A stretch of DNA of 64,000 nucleotides from UBA967 sp044375555 (GTDB lineage: Bacteria > Verrucomicrobiota > Verrucomicrobiia > Chthoniobacterales > Terrimicrobiaceae), in NCBI GenBank assembly GCA_044375555.1, contig JBILML010000010.1, forward strand, positions 15,492 to 79,491, read 5' to 3'. Under the pieces are notes generated by a model. That model was not told where the DNA came from. It saw nothing but the letters and a program-made list of their open reading frames with translations, and did no database searches. Positions 24,984-33,729 of this stretch are shown here, one piece after another (the first letter of the stretch is position 1; each line of letters starts with the position of its first letter). A program made the position numbers and the translations under genes.

Positions 24984-26093
24984 TCAGCGTTTCGACAAGC
25001 GGAAGAACAGCACTGTGCCGAGCCCGAAAAATACGAGATTCGGAATCCAGATCAGCATCTGGGGAAAGGCTTCGGCTTTTCCGCGAAAGGTGTCGGCCAT
25101 CAGAATAAAAAAGAAATAACTGAAGGCCACGACGAGACTGATCGCGAATCCCACCGAGGTTTCCTTCCTGTGCGTCGTGATGCCGAGAGGAATGGCGATC
25201 AGGGCAAAGGCGATGCAGGAGAGCGAGGTCGAGAAGCGTTTATTCAGCTCCACAAGTGCCTCCAGATGCTTCTTGCCCTCGATCGTTTTGAGCAGCTCCA
25301 ACAACTCCGGAAGCGTGTAGGAGCTCAGTCGGCGGTTGGTTTGGAATTCCTTGAAAAACTGGTCGAGCGCCATGGGAAACACTCCCTCTTTCATGACAAT
25401 CCCCTGTTGGATTTTCGTGAGGTCGGCCGGATTCTTGGAGTCGCGCTGCTCGAATCTCGCATCGAACAACCTCAGCAGCAGCCGGGAATTTTCGATGTCC
25501 GGCTTCAACTCGCCCTCCATCGCGTGAATCATTTTGGTAGGGCGGGAACTTTCATCCATCTCGATGACGATGATATTTTGAAGGCGTTCGCCATCCTTGC
25601 CGCCGACATAGACGCGCCGGTCCGGAAAGGCGTCCACGATCTCATCGGCCCGGAAAAGTGCGGCGGGATTGCTCGTGGCGATATCCACGATCGCTCGGGT
25701 CATCGCCTGCTCAGCGCGGGGGGCGACATCGATATTGATCCAAAAACAAATTCCCGTGAGCAGGACCGACAGAATAAAAACCGGCACGCAAATGCGCGGC
25801 ACACTGATGCCGCTGGACTTGAGCGCGATCAACTCGCTATCCGCCGACATGCGACCGAACACCAGCAGGATCGCGGTGAGAAATCCCCACGGAATCGTGA
25901 AGGTCAGCGAAAATGGCAACACGAGCGCCATGAAAGCCAAGACCGTTAAAATCGGAACATCCGGGTTGTTGACGAGGACATTCAGGAGCTCCTTGAAAAT
26001 ATTCCCGAGAACCAGAACGAGACTGAGGATCAAGACGCCCATGAATGCTGTCACCAGCACACTGGAAGCTACATAACGGTCAAAAATCCTCAT
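24984..26093 (-). CDS. LptF/LptG-family LPS-export permease
   Basis: A 369-residue permease of the YjgP/YjgQ family. It has six membrane segments split by a large periplasmic beta domain (residues about 125-260): an N-terminal MRIFDRYVASSVLVTAF, GRMSADSELIALKSSGIS, and C-terminal helices starting at FSTSLSCIAFALIAIPLG. LptF and LptG form the membrane part of the ABC exporter that extracts LPS. Only one copy is present here; its partner is not in the window. Which of the two it represents cannot be decided. Confidence 0.88.
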   Translation of the reverse strand: MRIFDRYVASSVLVTAFMGVLILSLVLVLGNIFKELLNVLVNNPDVPILTVLAFMALVLPFSLTFTIPWGFLTAILLVFGRMSADSELIALKSSGISVPRICVPVFILSVLLTGICFWINIDVAPRAEQAMTRAIVDIATSNPAALFRADEIVDAFPDRRVYVGGKDGERLQNIIVIEMDESSRPTKMIHAMEGELKPDIENSRLLLRLFDARFEQRDSKNPADLTKIQQGIVMKEGVFPMALDQFFKEFQTNRRLSSYTLPELLELLKTIEGKKHLEALVELNKRFSTSLSCIAFALIAIPLGITTHRKETSVGFAISLVVAFSYFFFILMADTFRGKAEAFPQMLIWIPNLVFFGLGTVLFFRLSKR

Positions 26094-26111
26094 CCGGGGC
26101 GGGATCGCGGT

Positions 26112-27068
26112 TTACTCCTCGAAGACTCCCATGCGGCGGAATTTTTCGTAGCGGCTCGTGAGGAGTTTTTCGATCGGGGTCTTGGAGAGGACTTGGAGTT
26201 CTTTTTCGATCGTCGCCCGGATGTTGTCAGCGGCCTGCTCGGGATTGCAATGGGCGCCACCGGCCGGCTCGGGAATCACGCCGTCCACGAGGCCCATTTT
26301 TACGAGATCGGGAGCGCAGAGTTTCAGCGCCTCGGCGGCTTCGGGAGCGTGTTTGCGATGCTTCCAAAGAATCGCCGCGCATCCCTCGGGGCTGATCACC
26401 GAGTAGTAGGCATTCTCCAGCATGAGCACGCGGTCGGCCACGCCGATCCCCAACGCACCGCCGGACCCACCTTCGCCAATCACGATGGAAACAATCGGAG
26501 TCCGCAGGGTCATCATGTCGCGGATATTGACGGCGATCGCCTCGGCGATGTGACGCTCCTCGGCGCCGATTCCGGGATACGCGCCCGGCGTGTCGATGAA
26601 GGCCACAAATGGGAATCCAAACTTCTCCGCCATGCGCATCAGGCGAAGGGCCTTTCGGTAACCCTCCGGGTGTGGGCTCCCGAAATTGCGAAGGAGATTT
26701 TCCTTCATGTCGCGTCCCTTTTGCTGACCGATGACCACGCAACGAATGCCGCCAATCGTCGCTAGACCGCCAGGCATGGAGGCATCATCCCCGAAAAGCC
26801 GGTCGCCCTTGAGTTCCACAAAATCGGTGCAGGCCATCCGGACATAATCGAGGAAGAACGGGCGCGCGATGTGGCGCGAGATTTGCACGCGTTGCCAAGC
26901 GGTCAGGCTCCCGTAAACCCTCTCGCGGGTGGCCTCGATTTTGCGCTGTATGCTCTCGATCTCGCTTCGGAGATCGATTTTGCGCTCCTCGGATTGGCGG
27001 AGCAACTCCCCGAGCTTTTGCTCGAGTTCGACGATTGGTTTTTCAAAATCCAGAGTCTGCTTGTTCAT
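26112..27068 (-). CDS. accA: Acetyl-CoA carboxylase carboxyltransferase subunit alpha
   Basis: A 318-residue AccA. It has the N-terminal coiled region ending FEKPIVELEQKLGEL, then HIARPFFLDYVRMACTDFVELKGDR, the GRDMKENLLRNFG segment, FIDTPGAYPGIGAEERHIAEAIA, and GEGGSGGALGIGVADRV. With AccD it forms malonyl-CoA for fatty-acid synthesis. accD is not adjacent. It is six bases downstream of the LysM gene in the leftward run. Confidence 0.96.
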   Translation of the reverse strand: MNKQTLDFEKPIVELEQKLGELLRQSEERKIDLRSEIESIQRKIEATRERVYGSLTAWQRVQISRHIARPFFLDYVRMACTDFVELKGDRLFGDDASMPGGLATIGGIRCVVIGQQKGRDMKENLLRNFGSPHPEGYRKALRLMRMAEKFGFPFVAFIDTPGAYPGIGAEERHIAEAIAVNIRDMMTLRTPIVSIVIGEGGSGGALGIGVADRVLMLENAYYSVISPEGCAAILWKHRKHAPEAAEALKLCAPDLVKMGLVDGVIPEPAGGAHCNPEQAADNIRATIEKELQVLSKTPIEKLLTSRYEKFRRMGVFEE

Positions 27069-27074
27069 GGCTTG

Positions 27075-27911
27075 TCAGTTGATGGTGACGGGGGTTCCGG
27101 TTTTCACGAGCACATAGATTTCACTGAAATCCTCGGGCTTGAGCACAATTCCAGATGGCATGACTGGAGCCGATCCGTCGGTGGGTGCTGCAGGGGTCGG
27201 CTTGATCGTGGCACCGCCAGCGCCGAGGAGGACGAATCGTTCGCTGTCGCCATAATCCTTGTGACCAAACGGCACGCGAGCCTCGCCCTTGCGCGCCATG
27301 CGATCCACGACTTTGGTTTCGATCGCGCTCGTGCCGGCGATCTGGAGCGAAACGGCGGGGTATTCCTTAAAGAACTCGCCGTTGTTGAAAATCGTGACTG
27401 TCGAATTCGCGCGGTCCACCACGAGAGCGGCCTCGAATTGCGGCACGAGCAATTGCTGGCCGATCTGGAGATTGATCGAGCTGAGTCCATTCGCCCAGTA
27501 GATCAACTCGGCGTTGCTTTTGTTCTGAGACGCGATGCGCACGAGCGAGTCGCCTTTTTTCACCGTGTAAACAATGTTCATCGGTGTGGCGGCGGGATCC
27601 CGGTAGAGGGCGAGATTGATTCGGCCAAGCACCGCGCGAGCCTCGGCGGATTTCGGAGATTCCGGATGCGCGGCGAGAAATTGGAGCACTGCATCGCGCG
27701 CCTGAATCGTATTTTGCGCCAAGGCCGGTTTCATCGCCTCGAAGGCCGCGATGGAGGGATCGGGGGTCGGCTCCGGCGTGGGGGTCGGCGTGGCCGTCTC
27801 CTCGATCACATCGAGCTTCTTGTCCTTGTAATAAAGCTCGTGGAGAAAATAGGTGCTGCCTCCAAGAATGCCCCCGACGAGCAACAAAATCGTGAGTGAT
27901 TTCAAAAACAT
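27075..27911 (-). CDS. LysM protein with degenerate L,D-transpeptidase-like domain
   Basis: A 278-residue exported or anchored protein. It has an N-terminal hydrophobic segment (residues 4-22), a TP-repeat linker (TPTPTPEPTPDPS), a helical TPR-like part, one LysM domain at about 113-157 (YTVKKGDSLVRIAS and YWANGL), and a C-terminal part resembling YkuD L,D-transpeptidases. In that part IVLKPEDFSEIYVLVKTGTPVTI mirrors the last strand of YkuD, but the HG...SHGCxR catalytic stretch is replaced by MPSGIVL. The His and Cys nucleophile are absent, so a peptidoglycan-binding or structural role is more likely than catalysis. It is followed closely by accA. Confidence 0.72.
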   Translation of the reverse strand: MFLKSLTILLLVGGILGGSTYFLHELYYKDKKLDVIEETATPTPTPEPTPDPSIAAFEAMKPALAQNTIQARDAVLQFLAAHPESPKSAEARAVLGRINLALYRDPAATPMNIVYTVKKGDSLVRIASQNKSNAELIYWANGLSSINLQIGQQLLVPQFEAALVVDRANSTVTIFNNGEFFKEYPAVSLQIAGTSAIETKVVDRMARKGEARVPFGHKDYGDSERFVLLGAGGATIKPTPAAPTDGSAPVMPSGIVLKPEDFSEIYVLVKTGTPVTIN

Positions 27912-27962
27912 AAGCGAAGGGCAAAAGCTACCCGCAGGCTTCCGAAAATGGAAACCCCGAAA

Positions 27963-28487
27963 TCAGGTGAGACCGCGGCGTTTCCACTCGGCGATGTTTT
28001 CGCCGGCGGAGCGCTGGATCATCTCTGTGGTGAACTTCAACAGGCAGACCTCCCAGACATCGTCCACCCCCGCGATCAGCGCGGCAAAAGGATCATCGCC
28101 GCGTTTCAACTCCTCCTCGATTCGCCCCAGCGCCGCATCCATCGGCTCCTTCACGATCTTTTCGGCGAAATTCGTTTTTCGAAATTGGAATCCGTATCGA
28201 AGGATTTTGGCCATCGAGGCATTCGACTCCATCCACTCGGCGAATTCGCGCGCCTCGTCGCCGAAGCCCTCGAGGAGCACCTTGCTGAAATGCTGAGCGG
28301 TGAGAATGCGTGGTCGCTCCGCCTCGATGGTGCCGGTGCGAACGCGAACGGTATCCACCTCGTCGAGCAATTCGCTCACCAGATTGAAATGGAACCGCGT
28401 CGTGCCAAAGGTCTCGATCGCGCTGTGAGGAGCCACCACCACCCGGGTGTTTTCCATCGCGTAATGAAAGTCGTGGTCTTTGAACAT
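27963..28487 (-). CDS. Conserved-looking protein of unknown function
   Basis: A 174-residue soluble protein without signal peptide or recognisable motif. It is mixed alpha/beta and acidic, with conserved-looking patches FGTTRFHFNL, SMAKILRYGFQFRKTNFAEK and DVWEVCLLKFTTEMI. It lies five bases downstream of the small membrane protein gene and in the same run as plsC, cmk and aroA, which suggests co-expression. I do not recognise the family; distribution across Verrucomicrobia would be informative. It is a real gene by codon structure and spacing. Confidence 0.65.
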   Translation of the reverse strand: MFKDHDFHYAMENTRVVVAPHSAIETFGTTRFHFNLVSELLDEVDTVRVRTGTIEAERPRILTAQHFSKVLLEGFGDEAREFAEWMESNASMAKILRYGFQFRKTNFAEKIVKEPMDAALGRIEEELKRGDDPFAALIAGVDDVWEVCLLKFTTEMIQRSAGENIAEWKRRGLT

Positions 28488-28492
28488 GGGGA

Positions 28493-28648
28493 TTAGTTGG
28501 AAACCGCCGGTGCTGGAGCGGGAAGAGTTTCGACCGCCACGGGGCTCGAGGGCATGAAAATTTGCAAGGCCACCACCACAAGCCAGACCAAAACGGACAG
28601 GGCGGCGAGCCAGGGAAGTGGCGCAGAGAGTTTTTCCTCGGAGATCAT
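28493..28648 (-). CDS. 51-residue single-helix membrane protein
   Basis: A short frame starting MISEEKLSAP, then a hydrophobic helix (about residues 13-31, PWLAALSVLVWLVVVALQIF), then a Pro/Val/Ala-rich tail ending AVSN. Its ATG overlaps the plsC stop as ATGA, and its stop is five bases from the next start, so the spacing strongly supports translation. No family is recognised. It could be an accessory subunit of the acyltransferase or a small envelope protein. Only 156 bases long. Confidence 0.65.
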   Translation of the reverse strand: MISEEKLSAPLPWLAALSVLVWLVVVALQIFMPSSPVAVETLPAPAPAVSN

Positions 28649-29259
28649 TCGATTTTTAGGGCAGCAATGGCATCCATCACGCGGTTGCTGAGGATTTGAT
28701 AATTCTCGCGGGAGGGATTTTCAACTTCTGCACGGCTGAAATAGATCGGATTGCCGAGCACCACGGTGATTTGCGTGGAGCGAAGGCCCTTGGCGTTTTT
28801 CGGAAATGCCTCGTAAGCCCCGAAAATCCGCATCGGCAGGACCGGCGCGCCCGTTTTGGCAATGACCAGACCGATCCCCGCCCGAGCGGGTTGCAAGCCC
28901 CCATCGAGCGATCGCGTGCCTTCTGGAAACAAAACCACGGCGTTGCCCTCCTTGGTTTTTTTGATGACCTCGCGGAGGGCGGACATGTCATTTCCATCGC
29001 GCTCGACAGGAATCACATTCATCGCCGGAAAGAGCGGGCCGAAAAATGGCCATTTCAAAAGCGTCTTTCGCGCCAGGTAGAAAACCCCGCGATGGCTGCA
29101 AATGCCCGCGAGCGGCGGATCGAAAAAACTCGAGTGGTTCACCGCGATGATGAGCGGACCGGACTCGACCATGCGCTCGGGGTGGATGACCCGCATGGAA
29201 AAAAACATCCGCGCGAGGAGCTTCGCGAGGTTGTAGAAAATATTGTAAACAATCGTCAT
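28645..29259 (-). CDS. plsC: 1-acyl-sn-glycerol-3-phosphate acyltransferase (PlsC-like)
   Basis: A 204-residue acyltransferase. The HxxxxD motif is NHSSFFDP (His42, Asp47), the substrate motif FPEGTRS lies at 111-117, and ERDGN and the AGIGLVIAKTGAPVLPMRI segment follow. It transfers an acyl chain to lysophosphatidate. The true start is the ATG at 29259, overlapping the cmk stop by four bases; a longer frame up to 29958 runs through cmk and is rejected. It is co-translated with the small membrane protein downstream. Confidence 0.93.
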   Translation of the reverse strand: MTIVYNIFYNLAKLLARMFFSMRVIHPERMVESGPLIIAVNHSSFFDPPLAGICSHRGVFYLARKTLLKWPFFGPLFPAMNVIPVERDGNDMSALREVIKKTKEGNAVVLFPEGTRSLDGGLQPARAGIGLVIAKTGAPVLPMRIFGAYEAFPKNAKGLRSTQITVVLGNPIYFSRAEVENPSRENYQILSNRVMDAIAALKIE

Positions 29260-29897
29260 TCCGCAGGAATGCCAGAGCCTTTCAAGATGCCGGCGATGTG
29301 ACCCACGACGCCCTCGATATCGAGGTGTGAGGTATCGATGACATGGGCATCGGAGGCCACGGAGAGCGGAGCAACGCGGCGCGTGGAGTCGAGCTTGTCG
29401 CGGTGCTCGATGCTGTCGTCCTGGCCTTGGGCGGCGCGGCGGCGGCGGCGGATCTCCGGGGAGGCGTCGAGGTAGAATTTGTGCGGCGAGTCCGGAAAGA
29501 CCGCCGTGCCGATGTCCCGCCCTTCCATCACAACATCCAGCCCTTGGCACATGGAGCGAAGCCGCTGGCCGATGAGATTGCGCACGGCCGGAATCGCTGA
29601 GTAGGCAGACACGGCTTGGTTCACCTCGATTTGACGGAGTTCGAGATCGGGGATTTCGGCGTTGATGCGAATGTAGGAATCGCCATTTTCCGAAAAACCA
29701 CTGTCGAGTTTCATCCTCCCCAGAGCCGCCTCCACGCGATCGGGGCGGGCGGGGTCGATCTGCTCGCGAAGCAACTCCCAGGTCACTGCACGATACATCG
29801 CGCCGGAATTCACATAGGAAAAACCGAGACCGCGCGCGAGTTTGCGGGCGACGCTGCTTTTGCCAGAGGCGGCGGGACCATCGATTGCGACAACCAT
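29256..29897 (-). CDS. cmk: Cytidylate kinase
   Basis: A 213-residue CMP kinase. The P-loop is GPAASGKSS at 7-15, followed by NSGAMYRA, the CMP-binding region MEGRDIGTAVFPD, and the lid segment RRAAQGQDDSIEHRDKLDS. It phosphorylates CMP and dCMP. Start and stop overlap its neighbours aroA and plsC, making an aroA-cmk-plsC coupled unit. The sequence is full length. Confidence 0.96.
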   Translation of the reverse strand: MVVAIDGPAASGKSSVARKLARGLGFSYVNSGAMYRAVTWELLREQIDPARPDRVEAALGRMKLDSGFSENGDSYIRINAEIPDLELRQIEVNQAVSAYSAIPAVRNLIGQRLRSMCQGLDVVMEGRDIGTAVFPDSPHKFYLDASPEIRRRRRAAQGQDDSIEHRDKLDSTRRVAPLSVASDAHVIDTSHLDIEGVVGHIAGILKGSGIPAE

Positions 29898-31330
29898 TAG
29901 GCGGTGGCCGCTGGACGCACGGCGGGTTTGCCGGTCCCCTTGAGGCCGGTGAGTTCACGGGTTTTGCGTTTCATTTTCCCACCCTTCTGCATGACGCGGA
30001 GGGTCTGCTCGAAGCCCGGATACGAGGTATTCACGCAGTCCGTGCCCTCCATCACGGTTTCTCCACTGGCGAAAAGTCCGGCGATGGAGAAGGCCATCGC
30101 GATTCGGTGGTCGTGGTGGCTCTGGAGTTGGGCGCCTTTGAGCGGAGCGCCACCTGTGATCGCCATGCCGTCGGGGAATTCCTCGACCTTGGCGCCCATC
30201 GCCCGGAGGTGCGAGGCGACCACGGCAATGCGGTCGGTCTCCTTGACGCGAAGCTCGGCGGCGTCGCGAATCACTGTCGTTCCCTCAGCCAAAGCGGCAG
30301 CGACAGCGAGGATGGGAATTTCATCGATGACATTCGGAATCTCGGCTCCTCGGATTTCGGTGGCGCGGAGTTTGCCGCCCTTGATGTCAAGGTTTCCGAT
30401 CGGTTCGCCGTGAAGGGAACTCTCGATGACTTCGCGGATGCGCGCCCCCATTCGAACGAGGACATCGATGATGCCGGTGCGCGTGGGATTCAGGCCGACA
30501 TCCTTGATCAAAAGGCGGGATCCAGGCTGGGCGGCAGCGGCCACCATCCAAAAGGCCGCGCTGGAAATATCCCCCGGCACGGTGAAATCCATGGACTCGG
30601 GAACCTGTCCCCCCTCGAGCGTGGTGCGAATTTCGATAAGCCGGCGGTTCTTCGCGGAGTTTTTGTTTTCCCACACCTCCTCGCGTTTCGCATTCACGAG
30701 AAAATACTGGAGCATCCGCTCGGTGTGATCGCGCGAACGGACATCCTCGATCACGGTCGTCGTGCCTTTGGCGAAAAGCCCGGCGAGGAGAACGGCGCTC
30801 TTCACTTGCGCACTCGCCACGGGCAACCGGTAAGTAATGCCCTGCAAACCGGGACTCTCCTCCACCACCAGCGGTGGGCAGGATTTTTCGCCCTCGGCGT
30901 GAAGCGAGGCGCCCATCAATCGAAGGGGATCGATCACGCGCTGCATCGGGCGCTTCGAGAGCGAGGCATCGCCGATCAACCGGGTTTGGAAAGGCTGCGA
31001 AGCGAGAATGCCAGCCATCAAGCGCATCGTCGTGCCGGAATTTCCGCAGTCGAGATCGCCGAAGGGCTTCGTGAACCGGCCCCCCATTCCCTCCACGATC
31101 AACTTGCCGGGCTCGGGGGATTCGATCATCACGCCGAGTTGGCGCATCGCGGCGGCGGTGCTGCGGCAGTCCTCGCCCTCGAGGAAATTACTGATCTCGC
31201 AGCGCCCGTTGGAAAGCGAAGCGAGCAGGACCGCGCGGTGGGAGATGCTTTTATCCGGCGGCACGCTGATTTCGGCGTCAATGGCTGCGGCGCGGCGGGA
31301 TTTGAAAATGTGTTGTTCCTTGGTGCCCAT
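29897..31330 (-). CDS. aroA: 3-phosphoshikimate 1-carboxyvinyltransferase (EPSP synthase)
   Basis: A 477-residue EPSP synthase. It has SVPPDKSISHRAVLLASLS, LDCGNSGTTMRLMAGI, GDASLSKRPMQRVI, SAQVKSAVLLAGLFA and a C-terminal LQSHHDHRIAMAFSIAG. These motifs favour the class II type. It makes EPSP from shikimate-3-phosphate and PEP, the target of glyphosate. A roughly 30-residue basic tail follows the usual end. The ATG abuts the tyrA stop, and the stop overlaps the cmk start by one base. Confidence 0.96.
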   Translation of the reverse strand: MGTKEQHIFKSRRAAAIDAEISVPPDKSISHRAVLLASLSNGRCEISNFLEGEDCRSTAAAMRQLGVMIESPEPGKLIVEGMGGRFTKPFGDLDCGNSGTTMRLMAGILASQPFQTRLIGDASLSKRPMQRVIDPLRLMGASLHAEGEKSCPPLVVEESPGLQGITYRLPVASAQVKSAVLLAGLFAKGTTTVIEDVRSRDHTERMLQYFLVNAKREEVWENKNSAKNRRLIEIRTTLEGGQVPESMDFTVPGDISSAAFWMVAAAAQPGSRLLIKDVGLNPTRTGIIDVLVRMGARIREVIESSLHGEPIGNLDIKGGKLRATEIRGAEIPNVIDEIPILAVAAALAEGTTVIRDAAELRVKETDRIAVVASHLRAMGAKVEEFPDGMAITGGAPLKGAQLQSHHDHRIAMAFSIAGLFASGETVMEGTDCVNTSYPGFEQTLRVMQKGGKMKRKTRELTGLKGTGKPAVRPAATA

Positions 31331-32212
31331 TTATTCGGTGGACGGCTTTTGAGAGCGGAGTCGTCGGGCATCATAAAGAAATGCCTCGAGCGCGTTTCGA
31401 TGACCGTTCTGAAGAGCAAGTTTGAGTGTCTCCAGAGCGGTTTGCAAGTCGGTGATTCCCGCGAGGAGCTCTTCGCGGTTGTCTAAAAAAATTTCCGTCC
31501 ACATGGACTCCGGCCCGCCCGCGATCCGGGTGGAATCGCGGTAGCCCCCGCCGCCGAGTTCCGCCAAGGAGGGGTTCGCTCCCACGGCGGCATGAACGAG
31601 CGATGCGGCGGTCGCATGTGGCAAGTGGCTGATCCGCGCAATGGCACGGTCGTGCTCGGAGGCCCCCATCTCGCGCAAAACACAACCGGCGGCACTCCAC
31701 AAGGCTCGAACCGCCTCCAGAGCCGAGGGATCGGTCGATGCGGTCGGGGTCAAAATACATACCGCGCCATCAAACAAATCCTCCCGCGCGGCTTGGATGC
31801 CGTTTTGCTCCGAGCCCGCCATGGGGTGAGCGCCCACGAATCGCCCGCCGAGCACTGGCTCCAGCGCGGCAACAATTTTGGCCTTCACGCTTCCGGCATC
31901 GGTAACGATCGCCGCGGGCGGGAGGAGTTTTTTCAACTCGGGCCCAGCCGTGGCAATGGCGTGAGGCGAGGTGCAAAGCACGGCCAGATCGCAGGATTCC
32001 ACCACCTCCGAGAGATTGGTGGAGACGGCACAGTGCGGCAGGAGTCTCGCAGCTTCCTCCGCTGCTTCAGGCCGACGAGCCCAGAGCGAAATATCCCATG
32101 CCGTGGAATGGCGACCCAAGGCCATAGCCAAGGATCCTCCAATCAGACCCGGACCGAGAATGGCAACGCGCCGTCTCAGGGCACCAAAAAGATCTTGCCC
32201 GAGTAAGGGCAC
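31331..32212 (-). CDS. tyrA: Prephenate dehydrogenase
   Basis: A 293-residue TyrA-type dehydrogenase. The NAD motif is LGPGLIGGS, followed by TDAGSVK, GAHPMAGSEQNG, and the catalytic His region ISHLPHATAASLV. It converts prephenate to 4-hydroxyphenylpyruvate for tyrosine. It begins with MPLLGQD at 32212, inside the end of the lipoprotein gene (37-base overlap); no better start is seen. Directly followed by aroA, which is a common pairing. Confidence 0.92.
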   Translation of the reverse strand: MPLLGQDLFGALRRRVAILGPGLIGGSLAMALGRHSTAWDISLWARRPEAAEEAARLLPHCAVSTNLSEVVESCDLAVLCTSPHAIATAGPELKKLLPPAAIVTDAGSVKAKIVAALEPVLGGRFVGAHPMAGSEQNGIQAAREDLFDGAVCILTPTASTDPSALEAVRALWSAAGCVLREMGASEHDRAIARISHLPHATAASLVHAAVGANPSLAELGGGGYRDSTRIAGGPESMWTEIFLDNREELLAGITDLQTALETLKLALQNGHRNALEAFLYDARRLRSQKPSTE

Positions 32213-32586
32213 TTCACCTCGGTGCCGGGGGGAAAGCCACGCACATCCACATACCCCGCGTAGGGCGAGTGGGGACTGGTGACAAAACCCGCTTTGCCGG
32301 GCACCGGTGTGCCATAAGAAATATCACGCGGAGCCGCAGGCGCTGGTGGCGGCGTCGCAAAAGGTGTTGGGGTCGGCGCCGGCGGAGCAAAGGGATCGAC
32401 GACGGCTTGCTCGACATAGCCTTCCGGCGTCGGAGTCGGCGTGGCGTATTGGGTGCCGGCGGCTCCGTATCCGAAACGGTTCGTGCCACGGTTGAAACGG
32501 GAGGAATTTTTGTCGCTGGTTTCACAAGCCGCGAGCAACAACAGGGCCGCTGCGGAACCAAGAACGATCAGGGAAGATTTTTTCAT
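32176..32586 (-). CDS. Pro/Thr-rich lipoprotein of unknown function
   Basis: A 136-residue lipoprotein with the signal MKKSSLIVLGSAAALLLLAAC and Cys21 as the lipidated residue. A low-complexity Pro/Thr/Ala linker follows, including repeated PTPTP stretches. A short C-terminal module reads GYVDVRGFPPGTEVKCPYSGKIFLVP. That last segment looks like a conserved Verrucomicrobia-type ending. The ATG at 32586 is chosen because it begins the signal. It overlaps tyrA by 37 bases. Confidence 0.72.
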   Translation of the reverse strand: MKKSSLIVLGSAAALLLLAACETSDKNSSRFNRGTNRFGYGAAGTQYATPTPTPEGYVEQAVVDPFAPPAPTPTPFATPPPAPAAPRDISYGTPVPGKAGFVTSPHSPYAGYVDVRGFPPGTEVKCPYSGKIFLVP

Positions 32587-32692
32587 AGGAATTGAGACGC
32601 GATAGAAAGACACGGAAGCCCCGTGTGTTCAAACCAAAATCTCGGAATACGCTGAAAACCCCAGCGCAAACACCAACCCCGAGCGGGAAAAA

Positions 32693-33643
32693 TCAACCCT
32701 TCGCCGAGCGATACCTCCCCACGAAGACCACCCCCACCCCGGCGAGAATCAAAAAGAGGCTCTCCAGCGTTTCCCACCCCACGGCTTCTCCCATCACCAA
32801 CCATCCCGCCAGCACGGCCACGGCGGGTGAGACGAAGAATTTCGTGGTGACAATCGACGCCGGGAGGTGGCTGAGCAGCCAGTTCATCGCCGTGAACGCC
32901 CCGAGCGAATGCACGAAGAGTAAAAACAAAAACGCCGAGATCGTTTTCCACCCGAAATCCGCTTTGGCAATCTCGCCGAATTCCCCAAAGACCGCACCGA
33001 GGACAATCAAATAACCGCCGCCGAACAGCATCATCCACATCGAACTGCGCACCGCATCCACATCGGGGGGATGGAGCCTTACAAAAATCGAACCGATCGC
33101 GAACAGCAACGCGGAGATCAGCAAAAGGGAGGTGCCAAGGGTTCCACCGGAATTCACCGCGCCGGAAAGCCTCGGAAGCACCAGCATCACCACACCCGCT
33201 GCGCCGACGAGCAATCCCACCAGCACGATCCTTGCAGGCTTTTCGCCCTTCGGCCGCAGAAATTCCAGGAGGACTACCCACAGGGGCACCGAGGCTTTGA
33301 TGATGGCAGCGACGCCGGAGGGGACTCCGAGCTTTTCACCCTGCGTAACCAGCCCGACTCCGCCCACAAACAGGAACAACGCCCCAATCGCCGCGCGACC
33401 GATATTTGCCTTCGGCATCAAAATCCGACCTCCGCGCACAGCCGTCCAAGCCATCAGAATCACCCCCGCGCCAAGAATGTGAGAGGCCGCAAAAAGAAAC
33501 GCAGGCATGGACTCCACACCCGCCTTGATCGCTAAAAAGTTCAGCCCGTAACCCAGATAAACAATCCCAAAAGCCAGCACGATCCGCCACCCCGCCGGTT
33601 TGTCTTCTTGTCTCCCGATATGCCCTCCCGTGATCACTCGCAC
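32693..33643 (-). CDS. EamA/DMT-superfamily transporter
   Basis: A 316-residue protein with ten membrane segments arranged as two EamA repeats (first about residues 20-145, second about 165-305). It contains GLNFLAIKAGVESMPAFLFAASH and the second-repeat SPAVAVLAGWLVMGEAVG. DMT exporters move amino acids or metabolites; the substrate is unknown. The start is uncertain: no ATG fits, and GTG at 33643 or 33637 are the candidates. It lies between the lipoprotein gene and the AI-2E-type permease. Confidence 0.82.
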   Translation of the reverse strand: MRVITGGHIGRQEDKPAGWRIVLAFGIVYLGYGLNFLAIKAGVESMPAFLFAASHILGAGVILMAWTAVRGGRILMPKANIGRAAIGALFLFVGGVGLVTQGEKLGVPSGVAAIIKASVPLWVVLLEFLRPKGEKPARIVLVGLLVGAAGVVMLVLPRLSGAVNSGGTLGTSLLLISALLFAIGSIFVRLHPPDVDAVRSSMWMMLFGGGYLIVLGAVFGEFGEIAKADFGWKTISAFLFLLFVHSLGAFTAMNWLLSHLPASIVTTKFFVSPAVAVLAGWLVMGEAVGWETLESLFLILAGVGVVFVGRYRSAKG

Positions 33644-33729
33644 AGATTGTCAGCATCGCCCTGAAATTGGCACAACAAACAGGACACCTGCACCACGGAG
33701 ACCACGCCGCCCCACCTCGGCACTGAGGC

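Noticed and set aside
29885..31486. Open frame of 533 codons on the + strand
   Set aside because: It is antisense to aroA and tyrA, both unmistakable, and has no recognisable domain.
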